NCBI GenBank assembly: GCA_026705465.1
Contig: JAPPAP010000039.1
Coordinates: forward strand, 1-64,000
Direction: 5' to 3'
DNA from: a bacterium
GTDB lineage: Bacteria; Actinomycetota; Acidimicrobiia; Acidimicrobiales; Bin134
Length of the DNA: 64,000 nt
Both the position numbers and the translations under genes were made by a program. Below, piece by piece: positions 42,410 through 50,835 of this stretch (position 1 is the first letter of the stretch; every line of letters starts with the position of its first letter). The notes beneath the pieces were generated by a model, which saw only the letters and a program-made list of their open reading frames with translations, ran no database searches and was not told where the DNA came from.

Positions 42410-45070
42410 CTAGGCCTTGCTGAGAGCGGCGGCCTCCAGAACGGCCAGGGTTTGCTCGGCGATGGGCTCCCAGTCAAAGGCTGGGCGGCGGTCGATCAGA
42501 GCTTGGCGGGAGCGGTCCAGATCCTCGGGGGTGAGTTCGTCGAGGCACCGGGTGAGGTCTTCGACGGTTGAGCCGTAGCGGATATCGGCGCCGGCGAAGG
42601 TCTCGTCGAAGAAATCCCAGTCGCTGGTGATGGCCGGCACGCCTGCTCCCAGGCAGTCGAACGCCGTGCCGGTGGTGAGCATCCCGGTGGGAGCGAACGG
42701 GAGGATGACGGCGTCAAAGGCCTTCATGCGCCGGAGGTACTGGTTGAAGTCGAGGTGGCCGTGTTCAGCGGTGATGCGGGGATCGTCGGGGACGGCCACC
42801 GACAGGTCCACCCGGATGATGAGTTGGATGTCGTCGCGGGCACAGGCGGATACGGCGTCCACCACCAGTTGCAGATCCTTCTCAACCCGGGGAGTGCCGA
42901 TCACCGCCACCCGGAGACCGCGCGGCGCCCATCCCTCGGCCAGCTCCACGTCTTCGCGGGTGGTGCCGGCCACCGTCTCGTACTCGCGGCCCCAGTGGCC
43001 ATGGGGGATGACATGGTGCTCGGTGTGGGCGCCGTAGCGGTAGGTGTCCAGGGCTACCCCCTGACCCACTTCGCTGTGATGGATCACCGCGTCGGCCGCT
43101 TCGGCCCACATTTGGTAGCTGGCCGCCGCTTCGTCGGTCTTGAAGAAGTGGGGGAGCAGATTGTGCTGGGTCCACACGATGGCGGTTCCGGTGGCTTTCA
43201 CTTGACTGAGCACCTCGGCGGTGCGCTCGGGGTCGACACCGCTCCACCACTCAGGCCAGGCCATGTGCAGCACATCGATGTCATGCAGCCTTCTGATCAG
43301 CTTGTTGTCGGGAATCCCTGCGCCGGTTGCCACCACTCGATCGGCCAGAGGGTCATACAGCGAGCGGTCGTAGGGGTGCCCGTTGATGGTGCTGGCCACC
43401 CGCAGCCGGGGGGTGACCTTCCAGGTGAAGTCCACCGATGTCGCTGGTGCCATCTCAGCCTGGTACACCCGGGGCAGCTCACCCCAGAAGCTGCGCCACT
43501 CGGTGATCCCCGCGGTGTCGATGGCCCGCATGGTTCCGGTATCGATCTCCACGTCAATCGGCCGACTGGCGGTCTCGGCCACCGACAAGGTGAGGGGGCC
43601 GGGAAGACTGCCGGGTTCGTCGAAACGGAGCTGCTCAGAAACCACCAGTGAACGTCCCTCCACCCGGTAGGTGGCGGTCCTGCTTCCGGCCACCGCTGGA
43701 TCGCTGCTGCCGGCTGGGGCCCATCCGTCGTGGACCAAGGTGACTGCTCCGGGAGCGTGCTCCACCGAGACGGGCAGGCCGGCGGGAATGAGTGGGGCAT
43801 TGCTGGAACCGGTCATGTCGTCTCGGCCCCGCGGCGTGATCACCGGCAGCATCACCGGGTGGCCGGAGGTGGGCTGCTCCAACAGGCTGGGGCCGCGCGG
43901 CGAGGGACCGTAGTCGGCGGAGAAACCGAACACGGTAGGCAGGGCAAACGAGAGCGATTTGGAGCGATGCGACCACACGGTGGCCCGCCCGGAATCGTCG
44001 AATTGAACGAACCGCTCGGCGGGCAGAAACGCATCGGTGGGTGGCGCGCCGACCACCTCTGGTCTGCGCCGCAGTTCCAGAGCCGACAGGAGCAGCTTGC
44101 CATAGATGTCCAAGGTCATCTGAAGCCGTCGGGCCGGGCCCCGGTAGAACATCGTGGCCCGGTTCTGGTGGGCGGCGATGACGCCGTTGGGGAACCACTC
44201 CAGCAGATCGTCGAGTGTGGCATCGGCCCGAGCCAGCCAGCGGTCTTGGGGGGCGTCCAGATCGCGCCCGGCCGCAACAGCGGCCAGTTCGATGGTGATG
44301 GCCATGCCCAGCGCGCCGATGGAGCGCCCCCACACAACGGACCCACCCGGCTGGGCCACCTCGTCGAGATCGCGTAGCACCTGGGACAGTCCGTCGGCCC
44401 ATCCGGGACCGAGTTGGTCCACGAGGGGCTCGGCGAACAGGTACATGTCGGGGGTGTAGATGTCGTAGTGGACCCAGTTGCCCATGCCGTCGTTGAGCCA
44501 GCCGGTGGGGCTGGTGAACATGGAGCGCACCCGCTCCAGCAGCTGAGGAAGCTCGGCCGGCTCGTCATCTCCCTGGAGGCGAGCCAGAGCCCGCAGACAT
44601 CGGGTGGCCACCACCGCGAAGTTGGGGGGGATGGCATCGGAGTCCTCGAGCCGGGCAATGATCTCTTTGGAGTGCACGGCGTCGAGCACAGGTTGGCGCA
44701 GGTCCACAGGCAGCGCATCCAGGCCGCCCAACCGCAACACGGTCTCCCCGACCCGATAGCTGTAGAAGCCCTCGACGGCGGCAGGGTCCAGCGAGGCGAT
44801 AAGCGGCGGGATGCGGGCCCGCAGGTCGCACCCCGCGACCTCGTCGACCCCGCACTCGATGAGCAATCCCAGCACGTACATGAGGTCGGCGGTGGTGTCA
44901 TCGAGCACAGGGTGCCCGGCGTACAGGCCGGGCAGCTCGAAGCCGGGGGCGGCAGACTGCTCGAACTCGGCCACCTTCTCGGCTGTGGCCGTCACGAGGC
45001 GGTCAGCCAGCGCCCCGGCGGTAATGGCCTCAGCCAGAGGATGCTCGGGGAAGCGGAAGTCCAGGCTCAT
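42410..45070 (-). CDS. Fusion of a DUF2264/polysaccharide-lyase-like half and a GT-B glycosyltransferase-like half
   Basis: The 886-aa protein appears to combine two unlike parts. Residues about 40-370 look like an (alpha/alpha) toroid (SVVWGRSIGALGMAITIELA, LLEWFPNGVIAAHQNRA), and 400-560 are beta-rich, together recalling DUF2264 or heparinase-type lyases. Residues about 588-886 look like a GT-B glycosyltransferase: VLHMAWPEWWSG, WTQHNLLPHFF, VAVIGTPRVEKDLQLVV, then GAGVPAITSDWDFFDE, where a donor-binding Glu usually sits. I know no standard protein with this order. The ATG at 45070 overlaps the stop of the 2-hydroxyacid dehydrogenase gene by 4 nt. No signal peptide or membrane helix is seen. 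Function: glycan handling is inferred only. Confidence 0.7.
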   Translation of the reverse strand: MSLDFRFPEHPLAEAITAGALADRLVTATAEKVAEFEQSAAPGFELPGLYAGHPVLDDTTADLMYVLGLLIECGVDEVAGCDLRARIPPLIASLDPAAVEGFYSYRVGETVLRLGGLDALPVDLRQPVLDAVHSKEIIARLEDSDAIPPNFAVVATRCLRALARLQGDDEPAELPQLLERVRSMFTSPTGWLNDGMGNWVHYDIYTPDMYLFAEPLVDQLGPGWADGLSQVLRDLDEVAQPGGSVVWGRSIGALGMAITIELAAVAAGRDLDAPQDRWLARADATLDDLLEWFPNGVIAAHQNRATMFYRGPARRLQMTLDIYGKLLLSALELRRRPEVVGAPPTDAFLPAERFVQFDDSGRATVWSHRSKSLSFALPTVFGFSADYGPSPRGPSLLEQPTSGHPVMLPVITPRGRDDMTGSSNAPLIPAGLPVSVEHAPGAVTLVHDGWAPAGSSDPAVAGSRTATYRVEGRSLVVSEQLRFDEPGSLPGPLTLSVAETASRPIDVEIDTGTMRAIDTAGITEWRSFWGELPRVYQAEMAPATSVDFTWKVTPRLRVASTINGHPYDRSLYDPLADRVVATGAGIPDNKLIRRLHDIDVLHMAWPEWWSGVDPERTAEVLSQVKATGTAIVWTQHNLLPHFFKTDEAAASYQMWAEAADAVIHHSEVGQGVALDTYRYGAHTEHHVIPHGHWGREYETVAGTTREDVELAEGWAPRGLRVAVIGTPRVEKDLQLVVDAVSACARDDIQLIIRVDLSVAVPDDPRITAEHGHLDFNQYLRRMKAFDAVILPFAPTGMLTTGTAFDCLGAGVPAITSDWDFFDETFAGADIRYGSTVEDLTRCLDELTPEDLDRSRQALIDRRPAFDWEPIAEQTLAVLEAAALSKA

Positions 45071-46065
45071 GCCATGGTGGCCAGTCGGTCGCGGGTCACC
45101 TCGTTGAGGGCTGGCTCTCCCGCCGACCATCGGCGAATCTCCTCAATGACGTAATCGGTCATGCGGGCCAGTTCGGTGCCCTGGCTGCCGGCCAGATGGG
45201 GGCTGATCCACACGTTGGGCATTGCCAGCAGCGGGCTGTCTTCGGGCAGCGGTTCGGGATCGGTCACATCCAAGATGGCGTAGAGCCGCCCCGACGTCAG
45301 ATGGGACATGAGCGCCTCGTGGTCGATCAGCGGGCCGCGGGCGGTATTGATCACCGTGGCGCCGTCGGGCAACGCCGAGAGCTGGTCGGCGCCGATCATG
45401 TGCATCGTCTCGGGCAGGGCCGGCGCATGGACGGACAGCACGTCGGCGCTTGCGCACAGCTCGTCTAGTTCAAGCTTCTCCACCCCCAGCGAAGTTGCTT
45501 CCTCTGAGGTCACATAGGGGTCGTAGAGCGTTACCTTCAAGTGGGGGAACGCTCTCAGCAGCTCGATAACCCGGCGACCGATCAGCGACGCCCCAACGAT
45601 GCCGATAGTGCGGCCGTAATTGCCCCACTGGTGGTCGCCCATGGCCGACATAGCTGAGTAGTCCGCCGGACCCCGGCGCCACAGCACCCCCTTGTTGGCG
45701 AACAAGATGGCGGCCAGGGTGAACTCGGCCACCGGCTCGGCGTTGGCGTTGGCCCCGCTGGTCACCCTGATGTTCCGATCCCACACCGCATCGGTCAGGG
45801 TCATCTTGACCGTTCCCGCCGCGTAGGCGAACAGACCGAGTCGGGGGGCCCGATCCAGCATGGCGGCGTCCAGTGGCGGGCATCCCCAGTGGCCGACAAT
45901 CACCTCGGCATCGGCCAGAACGGCACTGGCGTCGTCATCCCAAGCGCCGATGGGCTCGGTGTTGAGCACTGTTCCCAGCGCTCTCAGCCGATCGAGGTCG
46001 GCCTCACCAAACAGCTCCAAGCCCGGCCAGTGGGCAATGATGATGTTGGGCTGCCCTCTGCTCAT
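45067..46065 (-). CDS. D-isomer-specific 2-hydroxyacid dehydrogenase
   Basis: The 332-aa protein has the NAD-binding GIVGASLIGRRV near residue 155 and the catalytic trio: Arg in NTARGPLIDH, Glu in DVTDPEPLP and His in SPHLAGS. The glycine motif is GxSxxG-like, not the usual GxGxxG. It reduces 2-oxo acids or oxidises D-2-hydroxy acids. ATG 46065 was chosen because GGGAGA lies upstream. The stop overlaps the glycosyltransferase fusion start, so the two are coupled. Confidence 0.9.
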   Translation of the reverse strand: MSRGQPNIIIAHWPGLELFGEADLDRLRALGTVLNTEPIGAWDDDASAVLADAEVIVGHWGCPPLDAAMLDRAPRLGLFAYAAGTVKMTLTDAVWDRNIRVTSGANANAEPVAEFTLAAILFANKGVLWRRGPADYSAMSAMGDHQWGNYGRTIGIVGASLIGRRVIELLRAFPHLKVTLYDPYVTSEEATSLGVEKLELDELCASADVLSVHAPALPETMHMIGADQLSALPDGATVINTARGPLIDHEALMSHLTSGRLYAILDVTDPEPLPEDSPLLAMPNVWISPHLAGSQGTELARMTDYVIEEIRRWSAGEPALNEVTRDRLATMA

Positions 46066-46127
46066 TGCCAGAAGTCTCCCAATATCGGCTAGACCATTCA
46101 CAAGCAAGGACTGAAAGGGGAGCGGAT

Positions 46128-46979
46128 ATGGCAGATCTGGTCAACTACGAGGGCAAGCGGGTCCTGGTGGTGGGGGGCGCCACCGGGATGGGGGCGGCTG
46201 CGGCCCAGAAGGCTGCTGCGCTGGGCGGCCACACCATTGTGTTGGACATTGCCGACGTCACTTACGAATGCGGCCAGTACATCCACGTGAACCTGGGCGA
46301 CCAGGACAGCGTGGACACCGCCGTCGAGGCCATCGAAGGGCCGGTTCATACCGTATTGGCCTGCGCCGGGGTGGCCGACGGGACTGGGAATCTGATGCTG
46401 ATCAACTTCACCTCGCAGCGCCACCTCATCGAAGCGCTGATCAAGAGTGGCAAGCTGGGCCGGGGCGGCTCGGTGAGCTTTATCTCCTCCGCGGCCGGGA
46501 TGGGCTGGCTCGACAACCTCGACCAGGTCAAGGACTTTCTGGCCACCCCCGATTGGGACACCGCCGCGGCGTGGATTGATGAGAACGAAGGCACCGACAG
46601 CTACATGTTCAGCAAGCAGGCCATCAACGGCTACGTGGCCGCTCAGGCGTTCCCCTTCCTCCAAAAGGGCATGCGGATCAATTCCATCATGCCTGGCCCC
46701 ACCGACACCCCCTTGGCCCGGGCCAACGCCGACCTGTGGCTGGCGTTTGGAGCCAGCTACCGGGAGGCCGCCGATGTGCCCACCCTGGTTCCCGAGCAGA
46801 TGGGCGACACACTGCTGTTCCTGAGCAGCGACGCGGCCAGTGGCATCAACGGGATCAACATGCTGGTGGACCAAGGCCATACCAACGCATCGCTGATTGA
46901 TGCTTGGGACGACCCGTTTGTGAAGGTCATGGCCGGGATGATGGAGTTCGATCCGGCCATGTTCGGCATGGATGAATGA
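46128..46979 (+). CDS. Short-chain dehydrogenase/reductase
   Basis: The 283-aa SDR begins with VLVVGGATGMGAAAA (cofactor site near residues 10-24), has a Ser in SFISSAAGMGW and YMFSKQAI as the YxxxK motif. Such enzymes include 3-alpha-hydroxysteroid dehydrogenase-like types, where a shortened C-terminus and an insert before the YxxxK occur, as seen here. AGGGGAG precedes the ATG. It is followed after 13 nt by a thioesterase gene. Confidence 0.9.
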   Translation: MADLVNYEGKRVLVVGGATGMGAAAAQKAAALGGHTIVLDIADVTYECGQYIHVNLGDQDSVDTAVEAIEGPVHTVLACAGVADGTGNLMLINFTSQRHLIEALIKSGKLGRGGSVSFISSAAGMGWLDNLDQVKDFLATPDWDTAAAWIDENEGTDSYMFSKQAINGYVAAQAFPFLQKGMRINSIMPGPTDTPLARANADLWLAFGASYREAADVPTLVPEQMGDTLLFLSSDAASGINGINMLVDQGHTNASLIDAWDDPFVKVMAGMMEFDPAMFGMDE

Positions 46980-46992
46980 CCACTAGCGCCCC

Positions 46993-47832
46993 ATGAGCGG
47001 CGAATTGCCCGACATCTTGGAGCTCACCGAGGTCGGTGAGCGGCGGTATCACGTCTTCCAGCCGGCGGAGTCGGCCGAGGGGCGCGATGTGGTGTTCAGC
47101 GGGCAGCTCATGGCCCAGATGATGATGGCCTCCGACCGGGAGGCGGGCGGGGCCAAGGACATTCGCTCAGTTCACGCCATCTTCGCCCGGGCTGGCACCT
47201 ACACCCTGCCCATCGAGGTGGACGTCGACTCCATGCAGGCCGGTCGTACCTGGGCCAGCGATGCGGTGACCGCCACCCAGGGGGGCAAGCTGCTCAGCCG
47301 GGCTCTGATCTTGCTGAGCACGGTGGACGACGACCTCATGCGCCACGACCCCGCCATGCCCGATGTGCCTGGTCCCGACGGTTTGGATTCCGGGTTTGCC
47401 TTCATCTTCCCCGGTGCCCAATGGCGTCCAGTGCCCGGCGAGCCGGAGATCGACGGCGTGCCGGTGGAGCGGGCCTGGCACCGTTATGAGCCGGGGGTGG
47501 AGTCCCAGGCGGCCAACCAGGGCATCGCCGGTTGGGCCACCTGCGGCAACATCATCGGGCTGAACATGCGCCCTCACCGGGGCACGGTCCGCATCGAGGA
47601 CGCTCACCGGACCCTCTCCACCGGGGTGATCGCCCACACCCTGCATTTCTTGGATCGTCTCGACGTTTCCCAGTGGCTGCTGATCCAGATGCTGGGCACC
47701 AAGGCGGCCAACGGCCGGGTCTATGGCCAAGGCGAGATGTTCACCGCCGATGGCCAGCTGGTGGCCACGTTTCAGCAAGACTCCATGGCCAAAGCCGCCC
47801 CCGCTCCTATGGACTCCCCCCGCTCGATGTAG
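46993..47832 (+). CDS. Acyl-CoA thioesterase, TesB-like double hotdog
   Basis: The 279-aa protein has two hotdog halves. The first includes FSGQLMAQMMMASDRE and SVHAIFARAGTY. The second has RIEDAHRTLSTGVIAHTLHFLDR. These fit the TesB/acyl-CoA thioesterase II fold that hydrolyses acyl-CoAs. It lies between an SDR and a class I amidotransferase gene on the same strand with gaps of 13 and 5 nt, so the three are likely one operon. Confidence 0.82.
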   Translation: MSGELPDILELTEVGERRYHVFQPAESAEGRDVVFSGQLMAQMMMASDREAGGAKDIRSVHAIFARAGTYTLPIEVDVDSMQAGRTWASDAVTATQGGKLLSRALILLSTVDDDLMRHDPAMPDVPGPDGLDSGFAFIFPGAQWRPVPGEPEIDGVPVERAWHRYEPGVESQAANQGIAGWATCGNIIGLNMRPHRGTVRIEDAHRTLSTGVIAHTLHFLDRLDVSQWLLIQMLGTKAANGRVYGQGEMFTADGQLVATFQQDSMAKAAPAPMDSPRSM

Positions 47833-47837
47833 AAGCG

Positions 47838-48545
47838 ATGGCCACGAAACCCCCTCTGATTGGACTGCCGGGCCGGCGCAAGCGCGCCTCGGAGATAGCT
47901 GGCTTTCCCGAGGTGTTCGACGACCGTGATGTCGATCTCTATATGGCCGACTACGCCCGTGGCGTCATGGAGGCCGGGGGCATTCCCGTTCATCTGCCCA
48001 TCGACGTCGATCCGGCTGTCGTAAGTGAGCGTCTCGACGGGATCGTCCTGCCCGGGGGAACTGACATTGATCCGATTCGCTACGGAGCCGAACCCCACCC
48101 CGAACTGCTGACCCCCGAACAGGAGCGCGATGACCTGGAGCTCGGGCTGCTATCGGTTGCACTGGACGCCGACATCCCCGTCCTCGGCATCTGCCGGGGC
48201 ATCCAGGTGGTCAACGTCCACCAGGGCGGCACGCTGCACCAGCACGTCCCTGAACACGGCCGCTTCGATCTTCCCAGGGATACCGCAATCCACCAGGTGA
48301 GCTTTGCCGAGGGATCGATCCTGGGCGAGCTGTACGGCCCGTCTGCTGAGGTAAACAGCCTCCATCACCAAACGGTGGATCAGCTCGGCCGCGATCTCAC
48401 CGTCACCGCGAAGTCCGACGACGGTGCCATCGAGGGCTTGGAGATGGGCGATCTCGTGGTTGCCGTTCAATGGCACCCCGAAATGATGCCCACCCGCCCC
48501 ACCGACCCCATCTTCGGCTGGTTGGTCGAACGGGCCTCCCGCTAG
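47838..48545 (+). CDS. Class I glutamine amidotransferase-like hydrolase (peptidase C26, PuuD-like)
   Basis: The 235-aa protein has LPGGTDIDPIRYG near 66-78, the nucleophile elbow GICRGIQVVNV with Cys near 115, and VQWHPEM holding the His-Glu pair, as in gamma-glutamyl-GABA hydrolase and related enzymes. It should cleave a gamma-glutamyl bond. ATG 47838 is 5 nt after the thioesterase stop. The stop TAG shares the bases CTAG with the stop of the convergent methyltransferase gene. Confidence 0.88.
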   Translation: MATKPPLIGLPGRRKRASEIAGFPEVFDDRDVDLYMADYARGVMEAGGIPVHLPIDVDPAVVSERLDGIVLPGGTDIDPIRYGAEPHPELLTPEQERDDLELGLLSVALDADIPVLGICRGIQVVNVHQGGTLHQHVPEHGRFDLPRDTAIHQVSFAEGSILGELYGPSAEVNSLHHQTVDQLGRDLTVTAKSDDGAIEGLEMGDLVVAVQWHPEMMPTRPTDPIFGWLVERASR

Positions 48546-49567
48546 TCCGGCTTGCGGGCGAGGAAGAAGTATGCCGGGGTGAAGATGCCGAGCTTGCCGG
48601 CCTCGGCCAAGCCCGAAGCGCCAATATTCAAGGTCTCTGAGACCCGAACCGCACCAGGAGGCACCACTCGGAGTGCTTCCAAGGCCCTCAGCGAATTGTG
48701 GGTGATCCATCGGCCTACAGCTGAGGCACGTATGCCGGTCAGGGAAAAGCCCGGGCTTACCAGAGGTTGATACCAAGGAATCGATGGACCACCCTGGGCA
48801 TCGAGGTCCGTCGTCTCCAAGATCTCGAAGCCCACCGATTTCAACGCATGGTCCACGGTTGGCAAATCGTCGAGGTCAGTCAGGCCAGTTCCCAATAGGA
48901 GGTCGTTCTTGACCTTGAGGTGGTGGGGATTGTCGGCGTCGAAGCGATCCGTCAGACACCATTCGTAAGCGGCGAAGCACGCGCCGGGCTTCAGCAATCG
49001 ATAAGCCTCGCCGTAGATGCTGACTTTGTCTGGGGCACAGCAGGTGGCTTCGATGCCGTACACCGCGTCGAACGACTCGTCGGGTGCGTCGACGTTCAGG
49101 AAGTCGCAGTGCAGGAAGTCGGCCAAATGGGTGAGCTTTGCCTCTTCCGCCAGCTTCCGGGCCCGTTTTAGTTGGTAGGCGTTGCTGTTCACGCCGACGA
49201 TGTTGGCCCCAGAAAATCGGGCAATCTCCAAGAGCGGCCCGCCAATGCCGCAACCGAGGTCGGCCACCACCATCCCGGGCGAAAGAGCGAGCTTGTGGGC
49301 CAGAAAGTGCTCGTGGCGCCGGATGGAAGCCTCCAAGCTCTCACCGGGGACGCGGGGAGCAAAATGAAATGACCTGCCCCATCCGTATTCGTAGAAGTCC
49401 GTTGCCACGTCGTAGTAGAGGTTGTTGAACTCTTCGTGGTCGTGTTCTCCGCCGCCCGTCTTGCTCTCCTTGGCCATCTTGAATCGGTGTTGGTATTTGC
49501 TGATCGTTGGGTCGACACCTGAAGCCGCTTCCCTGTCCTTCAGCATTTTGGCGAGCTTGGCAAGCAA
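48542..49567 (-). CDS. Sterol C-24 methyltransferase-like (ERG6/SMT family)
   Basis: The 341-aa SAM methyltransferase is strikingly like eukaryotic sterol 24-C-methyltransferases. Landmarks are YEYGWGRSFHFAPR at 60-72 (the sterol-binding region), the SAM site DLGCGIGGPLLEIARF at 103-118, GIEATCCAPDK at 171-181, YEWCLTD at 201-207, and a C-terminal SMT domain ending GIFTPAYFFLARKPD. The reaction would add a methyl group at C-24 of a sterol side chain. The TTG start has GGAGGG 5 nt upstream. No cyclase or squalene epoxidase lies in the window. A steroid-5-alpha-reductase-like DUF1295 gene lies 1.3 kb away. Confidence 0.87.
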   Translation of the reverse strand: MLAKLAKMLKDREAASGVDPTISKYQHRFKMAKESKTGGGEHDHEEFNNLYYDVATDFYEYGWGRSFHFAPRVPGESLEASIRRHEHFLAHKLALSPGMVVADLGCGIGGPLLEIARFSGANIVGVNSNAYQLKRARKLAEEAKLTHLADFLHCDFLNVDAPDESFDAVYGIEATCCAPDKVSIYGEAYRLLKPGACFAAYEWCLTDRFDADNPHHLKVKNDLLLGTGLTDLDDLPTVDHALKSVGFEILETTDLDAQGGPSIPWYQPLVSPGFSLTGIRASAVGRWITHNSLRALEALRVVPPGAVRVSETLNIGASGLAEAGKLGIFTPAYFFLARKPD

Positions 49568-49642
49568 TGAGTCCCTCCAAGGTGGGCTTCTACGGTGCTG
49601 GCACCATCAGCCACACCGAGGTGGCAGCCTATCGGTACTGGC

Positions 49643-50065
49643 CTACTGGCCGAAGCCGGTGAAGTCGCCGGACATGTCAGGAGGGCCGTAGTAGATGCGG
49701 TTGAGGGCTCGGCGGGCGAACTTCCATTCGCCGCCCTCCCGGCAGTACTCGTCGTCGTAGTAGCCGTACATGGTCATGGGGTCTTGGCCGGGACGCTTGA
49801 AGTGCTCGATCACGTACCAGCGGCCGGAGCCGGTGCCGGTGTCCTCGTCCAGATCGGCCCAGCCGTTGAGGTAGAGGTGGATCACCCCGTCGAGGCGGGC
49901 CAACATGCCTTGCCAACTAGACGAAATCTCGTCGCGACCGGTTTTGGTCATCGGGCCCATCTCCCACACTGCGTCCTCAGCCCAGGTTGACGCCCATTGC
50001 TCAGCATCGAAGCGACACACCCCGTCGGAATAGCGGGCCAACAGGGTACGGATCTCCTCAGACAT
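49643..50065 (-). CDS. SnoaL-like/NTF2-fold protein
   Basis: The 140-aa protein has the cone-shaped NTF2-like pattern: an N-terminal helix, then YSDGVCRFDAEQWASTWAEDAVWEMGP and a C-terminal WKFARRALNRIYYG. The fold includes SnoaL cyclases, ketosteroid isomerases and small ring hydroxylase subunits. No catalytic residues can be set with safety. It lies 6 nt after the gene at 50072 and about 75 nt before the methyltransferase gene on the same strand. Confidence 0.82.
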   Translation of the reverse strand: MSEEIRTLLARYSDGVCRFDAEQWASTWAEDAVWEMGPMTKTGRDEISSSWQGMLARLDGVIHLYLNGWADLDEDTGTGSGRWYVIEHFKRPGQDPMTMYGYYDDEYCREGGEWKFARRALNRIYYGPPDMSGDFTGFGQ

Positions 50066-50071
50066 GGCGAC

Positions 50072-50809
50072 TCAGGCTAGTGGCGTGTAGCGCCAGGCGA
50101 TGATCTCGTCGTAGTCCATCGAGCCGTCGGGGAAGACGGTGAACTTTCTACGCTGCTCCTCTAGCGCCGGTTTGGCTTGGGCGTACGGGGAGCCGACTTC
50201 GTACATGACGAGGTGCTGAAACGGCATCCCGTTGGTGCCAATTTCGCCGTGGTCGATGGCCCATTGGGGGGTGAGGATGTTGGCCGCGGCCCAATAGCGC
50301 CGCCCGGTGAGGAAGCCCGGAGTCGCCATTACTTCCCGATAGTGGATGGTGTACCAGTGCTCGAACCACTCAAGGTTCCCGTTGGTGGGAATGGCCAGCG
50401 AGATCCCGAGATGGTCAACCTCGCTGGGGTTGGCCTCGCCGATTTGGGCACCGGTCTGGGTGAAGGCCCACATGGCTACGGTGTCGTGGTCCAGACTGTC
50501 GCCGGACCGAATGGAGTAGTCGTCTTTGGTCATGATGGCCTGGACAGCCGCGGCCAGGTCGCCTTCGATCTCATAGACGGCCAAGAACTCAAACGGCATC
50601 GGCAGATCGCGGCGATCAGCATGGGTGCGCATCCACTCGGGAGTCAGCAGGTCGGGATCGGGGCTCATCCGGTATCGCCGCCCATTGACCACCCCGTCGC
50701 ATGACACGACTTCGTGGAGATGGACGTCGTACCACCGGTGGTACTGGTCCTCTCGGCCCATAACCGGGTTGGTGAAGACCAGCATCACATGGCGGTCGGC
50801 GGGGTCCAC
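50072..50809 (-). CDS. Dimeric alpha/beta-barrel (EthD/DUF4286-like) protein
   Basis: The 245-aa protein has two ferredoxin-like halves. The first starts with TNPVMGREDQYHRWYDVHLHEV, the W-Y-x-x-H motif of this group, followed by GRRYR. The second repeats the pattern with EHWYTIHYREV and PGFLTGRRYW. It is related in layout to the protein at 15811. The role is unknown. GTG start; a TACCGT box lies 8 nt upstream, so it may be leaderless. It overlaps promoter space with the divergent gene at 50836. Confidence 0.7.
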   Translation of the reverse strand: MDPADRHVMLVFTNPVMGREDQYHRWYDVHLHEVVSCDGVVNGRRYRMSPDPDLLTPEWMRTHADRRDLPMPFEFLAVYEIEGDLAAAVQAIMTKDDYSIRSGDSLDHDTVAMWAFTQTGAQIGEANPSEVDHLGISLAIPTNGNLEWFEHWYTIHYREVMATPGFLTGRRYWAAANILTPQWAIDHGEIGTNGMPFQHLVMYEVGSPYAQAKPALEEQRRKFTVFPDGSMDYDEIIAWRYTPLA

Positions 50810-50817
50810 GAACCACC

Positions 50818-50827
50818 ACGGTACGCT
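50818..50827. promoter_or_regulatory. Overlapping divergent -10 boxes
   Basis: TACGCT (plus strand, 50822-50827) ends 8 nt before the ATG at 50836. TACCGT (minus strand, 50823-50818) ends 8 nt before the GTG at 50809. They share two base pairs within a 26-bp gap, so both promoters can hardly be used at once. Confidence 0.4.
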
Positions 50828-50835
50828 GATCGCCG

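Noticed and set aside
47532..47837. Upstream extension of the class I amidotransferase frame
   Set aside because: It lies inside the thioesterase gene; the true ATG is 47838, 5 nt after the thioesterase stop.
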